64,000 nucleotides of DNA from Linum tenue (GCA_946122785.1 CAMGYJ010000011.1:40822513-40886512), one strand, 5' to 3'. Positions 22,446 through 31,700 are shown, counted from the first letter of the stretch. The notes: generated from the sequence alone by a model not told the origin. Translations and numbers: made by a program.

Positions 22446-22452
22446 GCGCCGA

Positions 22453-23815
22453 CTTTGCACCTCACAAGTTTGGAAAAAGTAATGAAGGGAAACACATCAA
22501 GTTTATTTTGTTGGATAACAGTTGTTGGCAAGAGTGTTTCATAATGGTTAACTTGACATTACCAATTGTGAAATTGTTGAGGATTGTTGATTCTAATAAA
22601 CAACCATCTTTCGGGTATGTTCTTGATGGAATAATTAGGGTTAAGAATACCATCAATGACACTTTTATAGGTAATGGAAAGGGGTTCATGTGAGGATGAT
22701 TGATGCGAGATGGGAGAAGCATCTTCGACATAGCCTCTATGCAGTTGCATATTTCTTGAATCCAATTTTTTAGTACACCGAGGAAGGTTGAGCTGAGCGT
22801 GGAGTACAATGTTGTCTTGGCAATTTCCTTGAAGCTGAAGGGTTATTTGCAAAATTTTGATGAAGAAATTCGAAAGAGTAGGCTTTATAGATATAGGATG
22901 GGGAGCTTTGGGAAGAAATTAACTTTCTCATGTGCTACCACTTTACCACCAAGTAGTATTGTAATCACTAATTAGTTTTGTTTAGATAAGGATGATATAT
23001 GTTTTTTTTCATTATACGATGCTATTTGAGGGATTCAAACCTGCGATATTCAGGTTCAAGACTAGTGCTAGAACCACTAGATCAAGCCCTTGTTTGCAGT
23101 AATCACTTATTAGTTTATATTTTATATTTATGTTATCAAATTATAATTGCTTAAGGAATATTTTATTGACTATCTGCATGGTGGACACTATTTGGAGATT
23201 ATCAAATTTGAGCCAGATTGTTGGACGAGTTTTTTCTCAAACATCATCATCTTCTTATTGTGAGCAAAGTTTGAGTGTGTTTGATGATATTCATAGTAAC
23301 CAGAGGAATCGATTGGAGCATCAAAAGTTGAATTATCTTGTTTTATGTGACTTACACTATGAGGTTGAATAATATATAATGTTTAATTTACAAATTACAT
23401 TGTAAAGCTTTTTAATATTTCATATAGTTAATTGTTTTCATTTTTTTACTTGTAGGTGCTTAAAGAAAGAAGGATCCAATTGATAAGACAAGATTGAATA
23501 TTGATTGTGAAGATATTGAAAGTACCGAGAAGGAGGAATCATCCACAAGAATACAACCGCGTGTTGAAGGTCGACTTATAATATTATAGCTTAAAAGCGA
23601 ATACATTCTTCATACAATAATGAACTTGTTATTACTCATCACAAACTATAAAGAATATTTGGTTTAATGATTTTGGTGTAGAAGACTTCGATTATGATGT
23701 AACTGATGAAATTGATTGTGACATTTCTCAAATTGTTGAAGCATTGGACTTGGAGATGGACGGCTTTGTCTTTGAAGATGTTTCATTGTGCGCTTTTATT
23801 TTTAAAGTATGCATT
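22453..23815 (+). pseudogene. hAT transposase C-terminal half
   Basis: The frame from about 22453 reads FGKSNEGKHIKFILLDNSCW, LTLPIVKLLRIVDSNKQPSF and GYVLDGIIRVKNTI, the conserved region after DUF659. A stop follows (22691), and broken sequence continues with WEKHLRHSLYAVAYFLNPIF. After the SINE, frame 23130-23372 gives VGRVFSQTSSSSYCEQSLSV and FDDIHSNQRNRLEHQKLNYL, a dimerisation domain with ATSSACERNWS-like spacing. The acidic tail (about 23465-23780, NIDCEDIESTEKEESS) follows after an intron-like gap. Multiple stops make it a pseudogene. Confidence 0.75.
22979..23098 (-). mobile_element. tRNA-derived SINE with 18-bp TSD
   Basis: On the minus strand: an A-box-like TGATCTAGTGGTT (about 23085-23073), a B box GGTTTGAATCC (23041-23031), a short tRNA-unrelated part and a terminal A8 run near 23011-23004. 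The flanks GTAATCACTAATTAGTTT (22961-22978) and GTAATCACTTATTAGTTT (23099-23116) differ at one base, a typical long retroposon TSD. It interrupts the hAT transposase relic. About 120 bp, no coding capacity. Confidence 0.85.
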
Positions 23816-24479
23816 CCATGAATGAACATTGATTGTTGAACGTTATCATTTGTCATATTCAAGTATGAATTTTTAGATAAGTTTTTAAATGTGAGGATTC
23901 ATAATTTGGTTTGTAATGATGTATGTTATTTATACATAAATCTAGGTTGTATTGAGATTGTCTTTAGGATATCATATATATCCATAATTTATTAGTTTTC
24001 AATTTCTCCCCAATATCGAGTACCCACATATCCTGTAAAAAACGACTTTACCCCGTTAAACCCATATTCGACCATTGAATCTCAAATTCCTTGCCAAACC
24101 GACTCAATGGCTTAATCAGATTTGATAACCTTAGATACAAATAAAATCATATGGTTGCCATGTTTTAACAGTTTTTCCATATATAGTTCCTAAACTTTCC
24201 ATAGGGTTATAAGAAAAATTAACTTTGGACCGAATTCTTTACTTTTTTCCTGTTTATCTTTTTTAATTATATAAACATTTGGACTTTGCTACGGTAAATT
24301 GCAAAAATAGGTCCACCGCAAAGTAATAAAGATCGTTCGAATCTACTATTTCTATTTTGTTACATTCAACAAAGCGGCAAACCATGTACATTAAATGGTC
24401 TATCTTATTCTTAAGAGGTTAGACCTATTGCATTACCTTATCAACATCGAACTCAGAATTATCTAGTGATTGGTAACGT
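23816..24479. other. AT-rich spacer
   Basis: Nothing recognisable apart from the presumed 3' end of the decayed hAT element. Confidence 0.35.
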
Positions 24480-24660
24480 GAAACGGATATTTGAGTATAC
24501 TCATACCCGTCTCATTTTTTTAGGGTTACAAGTACCCAATTACCCATAATATTTATTAAGGGACGGGACTTGGGATTAAAACTTTGACATTGGGTACCAT
24601 GGGTTACCCGCCAATACCCATTTGGGTAGTATGGGTACCGTAGTACCCATTATATTAATT
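24480..24660. repeat. GGGTA/TACCC-rich MITE-like repeat
   Basis: Dense alternation of TACCCAT and ATGGGTA motifs on both strands (for example ACTCATACCCGTCTC, TGGGTACCATGGGTTACCCG). It resembles the interior of the GGGATG-ended MITEs at 4912 and 45993, but the ends were not identified. Confidence 0.4.
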
Positions 24661-25158
24661 TTCTATATAATATCATAGCTCAAAGCCCAGTCACATGAGC
24701 ACACTACAGGTGAGTGTAACAGAGACGCGATATGAATTTCGATCTTTCAGTGGAAGATACATGCATCCCACCACATCTGACTACCATAATGCTAGCAACA
24801 CCTATGAGGAAAATGCGGATGAGTGAGAGGAGAGAGGTCTAGGAACTCCATGATTTAGATTGTGTTTTTTGTTGTGAACTTTGTTAAGTCTGAAAGACGA
24901 TTTGGTTTAAAGCAACTATGATCATGGATCGATATTATGTCGTTATGGTTTTCAATTTTAGGTATGTGTAAACTATTGTGAGGTGTGTTTTATTGTATTT
25001 GGTGTTAGTGATTAAGATGTTAAGAAGTTATGGTTTCTTGCTATTATGATTGTGGATTGAATTTGTTGGTTTCTATCATAATTTCTTAGACCAAACAAAG
25101 TACAGATATCGACAAACATAAGCACTAAATTCAATCGCATGCTTATTTTACTGTAAGC

Positions 25159-25571
25159 GGTCGACCTTTTACTATAAGCGGTCGACCGCCAAATCAACAT
25201 TTTCCGTTACGTTTCACTTCGAGAGGGATGGATTGATGTGTTGTCGACTCTTCTTCTATCTGGTCGGCCTCATTGTATATATGGTAATAACAATTTTGGT
25301 AATGACTACCCTGAAGTGGTCTACCTCTTCTTTTTTTACGGTCCACCATTTTGTATATGACTAAATCGAAAGGTCAACTTCTTTCCTATTGTGGTCGACC
25401 ATCTATTTTATGACTGCCTCAAATCGGTAGACCAATTTTTCTTGTTGTCGACCATTTTGGTAATGACTATCTTAAAATGGTCGCCCATTATATGTTAATG
25501 GTCGACCGTAGCTTCTATAAGAATAACCACAATGGTGTAACCGGTTGACCGAATGAGCACATTGGTCGACC
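25159..25571. repeat. Array of GGTCGACC palindromes
   Basis: Perfect GGTCGACC octamers occur at 25159, 25180, 25393, 25500 and 25564. Several one-base variants (GGTCTACC, TGTCGACC, GGTCGCCC, GGTTGACC) lie between them, embedded in units with TTTTGGTAATGACTA. Degenerate tandem structure, no coding region. Such arrays often lie inside LTRs, but no LTR boundaries are visible. Confidence 0.75.
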
Positions 25572-25599
25572 GAATTGTGCAAGTCACGGTGCCTTGCAT

Positions 25600-26740
25600 G
25601 TCACCAATCTTAACAACTAAACAATCAAAAATATGGAAAAAGTAAAAATCATTTTGCTAAATATTTAAAACTTTGGTTTTAATTGACTACAAATATTTTC
25701 AAATTTAACTTCCAAAATAAAATTAGTCATGAAGACAAGCTTTCTTAACCAAAATAAATTTGGTTGTAATTTCTTTTGTTGCGAAATCTACTTTTTGCTG
25801 TACTGTTTATTGACACCATGCACTTTATAATAGTATGATATTATTCATTTTCGATTATGTTCTCATGAATTTATTCTATTGGACATTTTTTTAAAAGGCC
25901 TCATACCAATAAACCTAGTTAGATACGAGTGGAACTTCTTTTTCCAGTGTAATAATTGAATTGCACCCATTAATAGAATGTACACTCACAACATTTATCC
26001 CTGTCACTAGTTACTAGTATATCCATCGGTGACCGACTGACAACTATTACTAGTAGGATTTCACTAAGCATCTAGCTAATCAAGCTAAACAAGAACTGAT
26101 TATGTAAATAGAGTTTATTCAACTAAGTACATATGATTTGTCCTTATCGGGATCGAGTCTCAAATTAAGATGAGCTGGATGTTAGTCAGAATTACGAGAA
26201 GAATGATTACTAGGGGGTTATTGGAGAACTGGTATATTATTGAGTATCATAAAGAGCTCATATATTATGAGATACAATACAAATATTTAATCTTATTTAT
26301 GAAATTAAATCGGATTGAATTACACTAAATTCAATTTGATTCAATCCAAATATTAATTTACTACAACTCGCATATTGTGCATCGAATCATTACCACTACT
26401 CAATCATATCCACTGTTCCAAATAAAACATCACAATAGAATGCCAAGTTTAATTTTGATTTAATTTAGCTGGCACTTGATAATGTCGTTTGAAACTTTCT
26501 ATTCCTGAAATGTTAATAATTTTTCTTCTTAACGGAATTAGCTATATGATAAAGACAAATTTGTACGTATTTTATAGTAACCTGTACGTTTACTATGTTA
26601 ATCTGTCTTTTGAACAATGACTATGAAGGAAAAAAGCTGTACATTTGTACGTATATGACATATTAATTATATTTAACTAATTGATCAAATATTATTCTTA
26701 CCTTCTGTTCATTTTGGTGTTTATCTTTTGTCACCTTCAA
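25600..26740. other. AT-rich spacer
   Basis: No gene, RNA or repeat is supported. Confidence 0.4.
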
Positions 26741-26752
26741 AGTGCCGAAACC

Positions 26753-27445
26753 AGGGGCGGCAGTACATAAAATAAAATATGATTTTCGTTTAGTCCATCT
26801 AAGTTAGATTTGAGAAGTTGTTCTAGGTAGGGGTGAAACCTGAAACATTCTAGAAGTGAGTGTGTTCTTGTCTTGTCGTGTACACTCCAGCTTCAATTTT
26901 TAAATGGACTACAAAGTTTTATAAATAAACATACTCTTATTACTTTTAATGTCCAAATAAGAGCGGCATGTATATCAAAAAACATCAAATGGTTTTAGAC
27001 GGCGAAACAAACAAAAAGATATTTGGCCGAGGGAAAATAACTTTAATGGTAGAAAATTGTGAATGAGGTTTGATCTAACAGTTCTATGGATAGTTTTTTA
27101 ATTTGAAATTTTTCATATTCGATTTTTTAGAATGAATTTTTTCTTTACCCCATAAAATAACTGTGTCACAGGAAACACATAAAATTTTAGAAAAAGTTAT
27201 TAACCCCACACATAAGAAGTGTGTGCATACATAGAATTCGAATACTAGACATTTATGTAAAATGAAAAATTTTAATCACAATGAATGTTTATGCTTATAA
27301 GGTTATTTATATAGAATAAATTTGTTATTAATATGTTATTTTTTATTTTATGAATGAAATACTTGAATATTAATTTTTAAATATTTTATTATATATATAT
27401 TTATATGATATTATACATATATTTCGATCTTAAGGCTCCGCCAAC
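26753..27445. repeat. Possible non-autonomous hAT element
   Basis: The left end CAGGGGCGGCAGTAC and the inverted right end CATGTTGGCGGAGCC share the GGCGG core typical of hAT termini. Neither an 8-bp duplication nor a coding region was found, so the call is tentative. Confidence 0.35.
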
Positions 27446-27495
27446 ATGTAAAAAATATTGAATGACAGAAAACATGTACTTTTTATTTCATCAAC

Positions 27496-27672
27496 TGTTA
27501 TGGGACAATCCAAGTACCACATCGGTAATACAAGGGAAGTAACCCTTGTATATTAGTGTCCACCAAGCTCAATTGTACGAGGCCTTTTGAGGAGGACACC
27601 CAAGAGTAAAACCGTGCGGGCTTGGCCCAAAGCGGACAATATCGTACTAATTGAGCAAGCCCCGTTATGACA
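27496..27672 (+). repeat. Array LTR 1
   Basis: TGTTATGGGACAATCC...CCCCGTTATGACA, preceded by TSD TCAAC. Odd-class variant (AGTGTCCACC, TTGAGCAAGCC). Confidence 0.95.
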
Positions 27673-27963
27673 AGTGGTATCAGAGCCAGGTTCGGTTCGG
27701 GGCGGCGGACCTCAGTTCGGTGGACCCTCATTCGGTGACCTCGGGATTTGAGATTCGCATCTGGTTTGGTGGATCCAGGAGAGATCCACGTTTGGGCTTG
27801 GAGGATCAAAGAGAGTTCCGCATCTGGGAAGCATATCAAAGAGAGTTCTGCGTCTAGTAAAGTCCTTGTATCGAGAAGCCCATCGATACAAGGCGTCTGA
27901 CGGATCAAGATATCCGTTGAGGAGAGGACACGAAGTTCGTGGTCCTTGTCTTGAGGGGAGGAT
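27673..27963 (+). other. Array internal domain A1 (TRIM type, 291 bp)
   Basis: Starts with the PBS (TGGTATCAGAGCC at 27675) and ends GAGGGGAGGAT, a polypurine tract abutting LTR 2. Between them is a GC-richer non-coding segment with repeats of AGAGAGTTC and GGATCC-flanked motifs. Short frames on either strand have no domain. Confidence 0.9.
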
Positions 27964-28140
27964 TGTTATGGGACAATCCAAGTACCACATCGGTAATACA
28001 AGGGAAGTAACCCTTGTATAGTAGTATCCACCAAGCTCAATTGTACGAGGCCTTTTGGGGAGGACACCCAAGAGTAAAACCGTGCGGGCTTGGCCCAAAG
28101 CGGAAAATATCGTACTAATTGACCAAGCCCCGTTATGACA
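27964..28140 (+). repeat. Array LTR 2
   Basis: 177 bp, even-class variant (AGTATCCACC, TTGACCAAGCC) shared with LTR 4. Serves both as the 3' LTR of A1 and the 5' LTR of G1. Confidence 0.95.
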
Positions 28141-28236
28141 AGTGGTATCAGAGCCTTTGACTGCGGTTTTGGGAATTTGGCGCTGGATTGAAGTTTTGCA
28201 CTGAGAAGTTTGGTTGGAGTTTGTTTGATAGTAAGA

Positions 28237-29022
28237 ATGGCTGCTATCAGTATAAAGATTGAGAAGTTTACCGGAAGAAACAGTTTCAGTTTGTGGCAGA
28301 TCAAGATGCAAGCATTGTTGAAACAAGAGGGTTTGTGGGCTCCGTTGTCTGGAAAATCGAAGAAGGAAAGCATAGATGAAGAAGAGTGGATTACTTTGGA
28401 GGAGAAAGCTCACTCTACAATCTTGCTTTGTTTGGCTGTTGATATCATCACTGAGGTTGCTACTGAGAAGACTCCCGCAGGTTTGTGGTTGAAGCTTGAA
28501 AGTCTATACATGACAAAGTCTTTAACCAACAAGTTGCATATGAAGCAACGTTTGTTCAGTTTGCGTATAGAGGAAGGTACATCTCTCAGGAATCATCTAG
28601 ATCAACTCAATACCATCTTGTTAGATCTGCGGAATATTGATGTTAAAGTAGATGATGAGGATGCTGCCTTAATTCTGTTAGTATCTTTGCCACAATCATA
28701 TGAGAATTTTGTGGATAGTTTTATTGATGGGAAAGATAGTTTGACTCTGGAAGATGTCAGATCTGCTCTACATACTAGGGAGGTTCGACATAAGGCGTCT
28801 GGTTCAGGTTCGGAAAATCAGGCATCTGGGTTGGCTGCTACGAGTAGTAGCAGACAACGATCTGGTAATAGGAAGGCGAATACAAATTCGAATTCTGCTG
28901 GTTTGATGGATGATATATGTCATTACTGCAAGGAGAAAGGACATTGGAAATTTGATTGTCCTAAACCGAAGAAATATCAGGAGAAGAATTGTTATGGGAC
29001 AATCCAAGTACCACATCGGTAA
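28237..29022 (+). CDS. gag: Gag of the gag-only unit, copy 1 (Tork-like copia)
   Basis: From ATG 28237 (MAAISIKIEKF) the protein is 261 residues. The open frame extends nine codons upstream, but the Copia-1 Gag also starts MTSVNMKIEKF, so this Met is preferred. Residues 1-50 form the N-terminal Gag region (NSFSLWQIKMQALLKQEGLW). The UBN2-type Gag core follows (KLESLYMTKSLTNKLHMKQR, LILLVSLPQSYENFVDSFID). A Ser/Asn-rich linker leads to the zinc knuckle CHYCKEKGHWKFDC (CCHC). The last ten residues and the stop are read from the following LTR (join at 28990). The Gag domain is uninterrupted, with no stop or frameshift. No protease, integrase or RT follows, so it could supply particle protein only. 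Confidence 0.9.
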   Translation: MAAISIKIEKFTGRNSFSLWQIKMQALLKQEGLWAPLSGKSKKESIDEEEWITLEEKAHSTILLCLAVDIITEVATEKTPAGLWLKLESLYMTKSLTNKLHMKQRLFSLRIEEGTSLRNHLDQLNTILLDLRNIDVKVDDEDAALILLVSLPQSYENFVDSFIDGKDSLTLEDVRSALHTREVRHKASGSGSENQASGLAATSSSRQRSGNRKANTNSNSAGLMDDICHYCKEKGHWKFDCPKPKKYQEKNCYGTIQVPHR

Positions 29023-29166
29023 TACAAGGGAAGTAACCCTTGTATATTAGTGTCCACCAAGCTCAATTGTACGAGGCCTTTTGAGGAGGACACCCAAGAG
29101 TAAAACCGTGCGGGCTTGGCCCAAAGCGGACAATATCGTACTAATTGAGCAGGCCCCGTTATGACA
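28990..29166 (+). repeat. Array LTR 3
   Basis: 177 bp, odd class (AGTGTCCACC, GAGCAGGCC). Its first 33 bases encode the end and stop codon of Gag copy 1. Confidence 0.95.
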
Positions 29167-29457
29167 AGTGGTATCAGAGCCAGGTTCGGTTCGGGGCGGC
29201 GGACGTCAGTTCGGTGGACCCTCATTCGGTGACCTCGGGATTTGAGATTCGCATCTGGTTTGGTGGATCCAGGAGAGATCCACGTTTGGGCTTGGCGGAT
29301 CAAAGAGAGTTCCGCATCTGGGAAGCATATCAAAGAGAGTTCTGCGTCTAGTAAAGTCCTTGTATCGAGAAGCCCATCGATACAAGGCGTCTGACGGATC
29401 AAGATATCCGTTGAGGAGAGGACACGAAGTTCGTGGTCCTTGTCTCGAGGGGAGGAT
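29167..29457 (+). other. Array internal domain A2 (TRIM type, 291 bp)
   Basis: Same length and boundaries as A1, nearly identical (for example GGACGTCAG here against GGACCTCAG in A1; GGCTTGGCGG against GGCTTGGAGG). PBS at 29169; PPT at 29448-29457. Confidence 0.9.
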
Positions 29458-29634
29458 TGTTATGGGACAATCCAAGTACCACATCAGTAATACAAGGGAA
29501 GCAACCCTTGTATATTAGTATCCACCAAGCTCAATTGTACGAGGCCTTTTGGGGAGGACACCCAAGAGTAAAACCGTGCGGGCTTGGCCCAAAGCGGACA
29601 ATATCGTACTAATTGACCAAGCCCCGTTATGACA
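29458..29634 (+). repeat. Array LTR 4
   Basis: 177 bp, even class as LTR 2 (AGTATCCACC, TTGACCAAGCC). Confidence 0.95.
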
Positions 29635-29730
29635 AGTGGTATCAGAGCCTTTGACTGCGGTTTTGGGAATTTGGCGCTGGATTGAAGTTTTGCACTGAGA
29701 AGTTTGGTTGGAGTTTGTTTGATAGTAAGA

Positions 29731-30516
29731 ATGGCTGCTATCAGTATAAAGATTGAGAAGTTTACCGGAAGAAACAGTTTCAGTTTGTGGCAGATCAAGA
29801 TGCAAGCATTGTTGAAACAAGAGGGTTTGTGGGCTCCGTTGTCTGGAAAATCGAAGAAGGAAAGCATAGATGAAGAAGAGTGGATTACTTTGGAGGAGAA
29901 AGCTCACTCTACAATCTTGCTTTGTTTGGCTGTTGATATCATCACTGAGGTTGCTACTGAGAAGACTCCCGCAGGTTTGTGGTTGAAGCTTGAAAGTCTA
30001 TACATGACAAAGTCTTTAACCAACAAGTTGCATATGAAGCAACGTTTGTTCAGTTTGCGTATAGAGGAAGGTACATCTCTCAGGAATCATCTAGATCAAC
30101 TCAATACCATCTTGTTAGATCTGCGGAATATTGATGTTAAAGTAGATGATGAGGATGCTGCCTTAATTCTGTTAGTATCTTTGCCACAATCATATGAGAA
30201 TTTTGTGGATAGTTTTATTGATGGGAAAGATAGTTTGACTCTGGAAGATGTCAGATCTGCTCTACATACTAGGGAGGTTCGACATAAGGCGTCTGGTTCA
30301 GGTTCGGAAAATCAGGCATCTGGGTTGGCTGCTACGAGTAGTAGCAGACAACGATCTGGTAATAGGAAGGCGAATACAAATTCGAATTCTGCTGGTTTGA
30401 AGGATGATATATGTCATTACTGCAAGGAGAAAGGACATTGGAAATTTGATTGTCCTAAACCGAAGAAATATCAGGAGAAGAATTGTTATGGGACAATCCA
30501 AGTACCACATCGGTAA
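29731..30516 (+). CDS. gag: Gag of the gag-only unit, copy 2
   Basis: Exactly 1494 bp downstream of copy 1. The only protein difference seen is GLKDD here against GLMDD in copy 1, just before the zinc knuckle. Domains, start choice and LTR-encoded tail are as in copy 1. Near-identity of the two copies and of their flanks means the 1494-bp unit was duplicated recently. Confidence 0.9.
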   Translation: MAAISIKIEKFTGRNSFSLWQIKMQALLKQEGLWAPLSGKSKKESIDEEEWITLEEKAHSTILLCLAVDIITEVATEKTPAGLWLKLESLYMTKSLTNKLHMKQRLFSLRIEEGTSLRNHLDQLNTILLDLRNIDVKVDDEDAALILLVSLPQSYENFVDSFIDGKDSLTLEDVRSALHTREVRHKASGSGSENQASGLAATSSSRQRSGNRKANTNSNSAGLKDDICHYCKEKGHWKFDCPKPKKYQEKNCYGTIQVPHR

Positions 30517-30660
30517 TACAAGGGAAGTAACCTTTGTATATTAGTGTCCACCAAGCTCAATTGTACGAGGCCTTTTGGGGAGGATACCCAAGAGTAAAAC
30601 CGTGCGGGCTTGGCCCAAAGCGGACAATATCGTACTAATTGAGCAGGCCCCTTTATGACA
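30484..30660 (+). repeat. Array LTR 5
   Basis: 177 bp, odd class; private changes include AACCTTTG near the start and CCCCTTTATGACA at the end. Encodes the end of Gag copy 2. Confidence 0.95.
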
Positions 30661-30951
30661 AGTGGTATCAGAGCCAGGTTCGGTTCGGGGCGGCGGACGT
30701 CGGTTCGGGGGACCCTCATTCGGTGACCTCGGGATTTGAGATTCACATCTGGTTTGGTGGATCCAGAAGAGATCCACGTTTGAGCTTGGCGGATCAAAGA
30801 GAGTTCCGCATCTGGGAAGCATATCAAAGAGAGTTCTGCGTCTAGTAAAGTCCTTGTATCGAGAAGCCCATCGATACAAGGCGTCTGACGGATCAAGATG
30901 ATCGTTGAGGAGAGGACACGAAGTTCGTGGTCCTTGTCTTGAGGGGAGGAT
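30661..30951 (+). other. Array internal domain A3 (TRIM type, 291 bp)
   Basis: Third copy of the non-coding domain, slightly more diverged (CGGTTCGGGGGACC, AAGATGATCGTTG). PBS at 30663; PPT ends at 30951. Confidence 0.9.
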
Positions 30952-31128
30952 TGTTATGGGACAATCCAAGTACCACATCGGTAATACAAGGGAAGTAACC
31001 CTTGTATATTAGTGTCCACCAAGCTCAATTGTACGAGGCCTTTTGGGGAGGACACCCAAGAGTAAAACCGTGCGGGTTTGGCCCAAAGCGGACAATATCG
31101 TACTAATTGAGCAGGCCCCGTTATGACA
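30952..31128 (+). repeat. Array LTR 6
   Basis: 177 bp, odd class (GTGTCCACC, GAGCAGGCC), followed at once by TSD TCAAC (31129-31133). Confidence 0.95.
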
Positions 31129-31389
31129 TCAACCATTATGACATTTGCGAGTGATAATTGGGGTACATACAACTAAAATTAACTATTTGATTTATTTTAC
31201 TGCTAGTTATATTAAAGAGGTAGAGGTTAGGATACTAACACTAAATTTGATAGCATGTTGCTAACATTAGCCTTTTTTTTATGAATGATTAGTATATATA
31301 CCATCAAAAGTAGATTGCATTGATAGCTAACAACCCTTAGCCACTAACAGAAAGAAACTGGACTATCGACTATCTATCAGTTACAGCCG

Positions 31390-31700
31390 AGAGAACACAA
31401 GAAGAACACTTGAAAACAGATGTGACATCATTTTTGATCTGTTGTATTCTGTCAACTAACAAAATTTGTTTCCCACCATATATAATTCACTGCACATCTG
31501 TCTCTCCAAGTGTGACTGATCAATGCTCTCCAAATGAGTCTGCATGTCATTCTTGACCTGCTGTATCATATTTTTGAGATTGTAGATCCATCGAAGATCT
31601 GAGATACAGTCCAGTGCAACTTCAGACTCCAAGAATTAGAGGGTTGTCTAGAGGTATACCTAGAAAATAACCCTTCAAACAGAAGCTTATAACTAGTGCA
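31390..31700 (-). pseudogene. Possible LINE zf-RVT-tail relic
   Basis: The minus strand gives LISHTWRDRCAVNYIWWERN with stops around it, resembling the IWxERN motif at the end of the zf-RVT region in plant L1 ORF2. Short, heavily decayed and unsupported by neighbouring LINE domains. Confidence 0.3.

Larger units (their letters stand above)
16988..22450 (-). mobile_element. LINE-B: near full-length L1-type retrotransposon
   Basis: On the minus strand: an ORF1-like region (22445-21940 and 21178-about 20800, split by a hAT element), the APE-type endonuclease (20731-20075), N-terminal RT (19919-19305), the catalytic RT and zf-RVT (19188-17332), a 3' UTR, and an A-rich tail visible as T-runs at 16988-17005. 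There is no RNase H domain, unlike LINE-A, so this is a different L1 lineage. It lies inside the hAT transposase gene. The target duplication is not clear, and about 100 bp of hAT sequence appears lost at the junction. Confidence 0.85.
14434..23815 (+). mobile_element. Decayed autonomous hAT transposon, split by nested insertions
   Basis: Pieces of one hAT transposase gene lie in order on the plus strand: a BED zinc finger (14434-14906), the DUF659 region (16396-16987), and the C-terminal region with the dimerisation domain (22453-22978, 23117-23815). The gaps are a putative solo LTR (14907-16395), LINE-B (about 16988-22450) and a SINE (22979-23098). About 30-35 codons expected between TRFATSFI and FGKSNEGK are missing at the LINE junction. 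The hAT terminal inverted repeats were not identified. Confidence 0.75.
27496..31128 (+). mobile_element. Six-LTR array of alternating TRIM and gag-only retrotransposon units
   Basis: Order on the plus strand: LTR-A-LTR-G-LTR-A-LTR-G-LTR-A-LTR. All LTRs are 177 bp (starts 27496, 27964, 28990, 29458, 30484, 30952). A is a 291-bp non-coding domain and G an 849-bp domain encoding Gag only. Both domain types start AGTGGTATCAGAGCC (initiator tRNA-Met PBS) and end in a purine-rich tract. Spacing LTR1-LTR3, LTR2-LTR4, LTR3-LTR5 and LTR4-LTR6 is exactly 1494 bp. The outer flanks carry one TSD, TCAAC (27491-27495 and 31129-31133); internal junctions have none. Elements with short LTRs and no genes are known as TRIMs, and gag-only ones as TR-GAGs. 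Here both share LTRs in one array. Reverse transcriptase and integrase must come from elsewhere. Confidence 0.93.

Noticed and set aside
23031..23085. tRNA gene on the minus strand
   Set aside because: A and B boxes are present, but there is no cloverleaf acceptor stem, and an A-tail plus 18-bp TSD show a SINE.
27496..31128. CRISPR-like or satellite array of regularly spaced repeats
   Set aside because: The repeats are LTRs with TG/CA ends, PBS and PPT, and a gag gene lies between them; the host is a plant.
27498..31172. Repeated minus-strand open frames of 68-145 codons (peptides such as MIRQTPCIDGLLDTRTLLDAE) looking like a tandem gene family
   Set aside because: They run antisense across LTR and non-coding TRIM domains and recur only because the LTR array repeats. 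No domain, promoter or codon signal.
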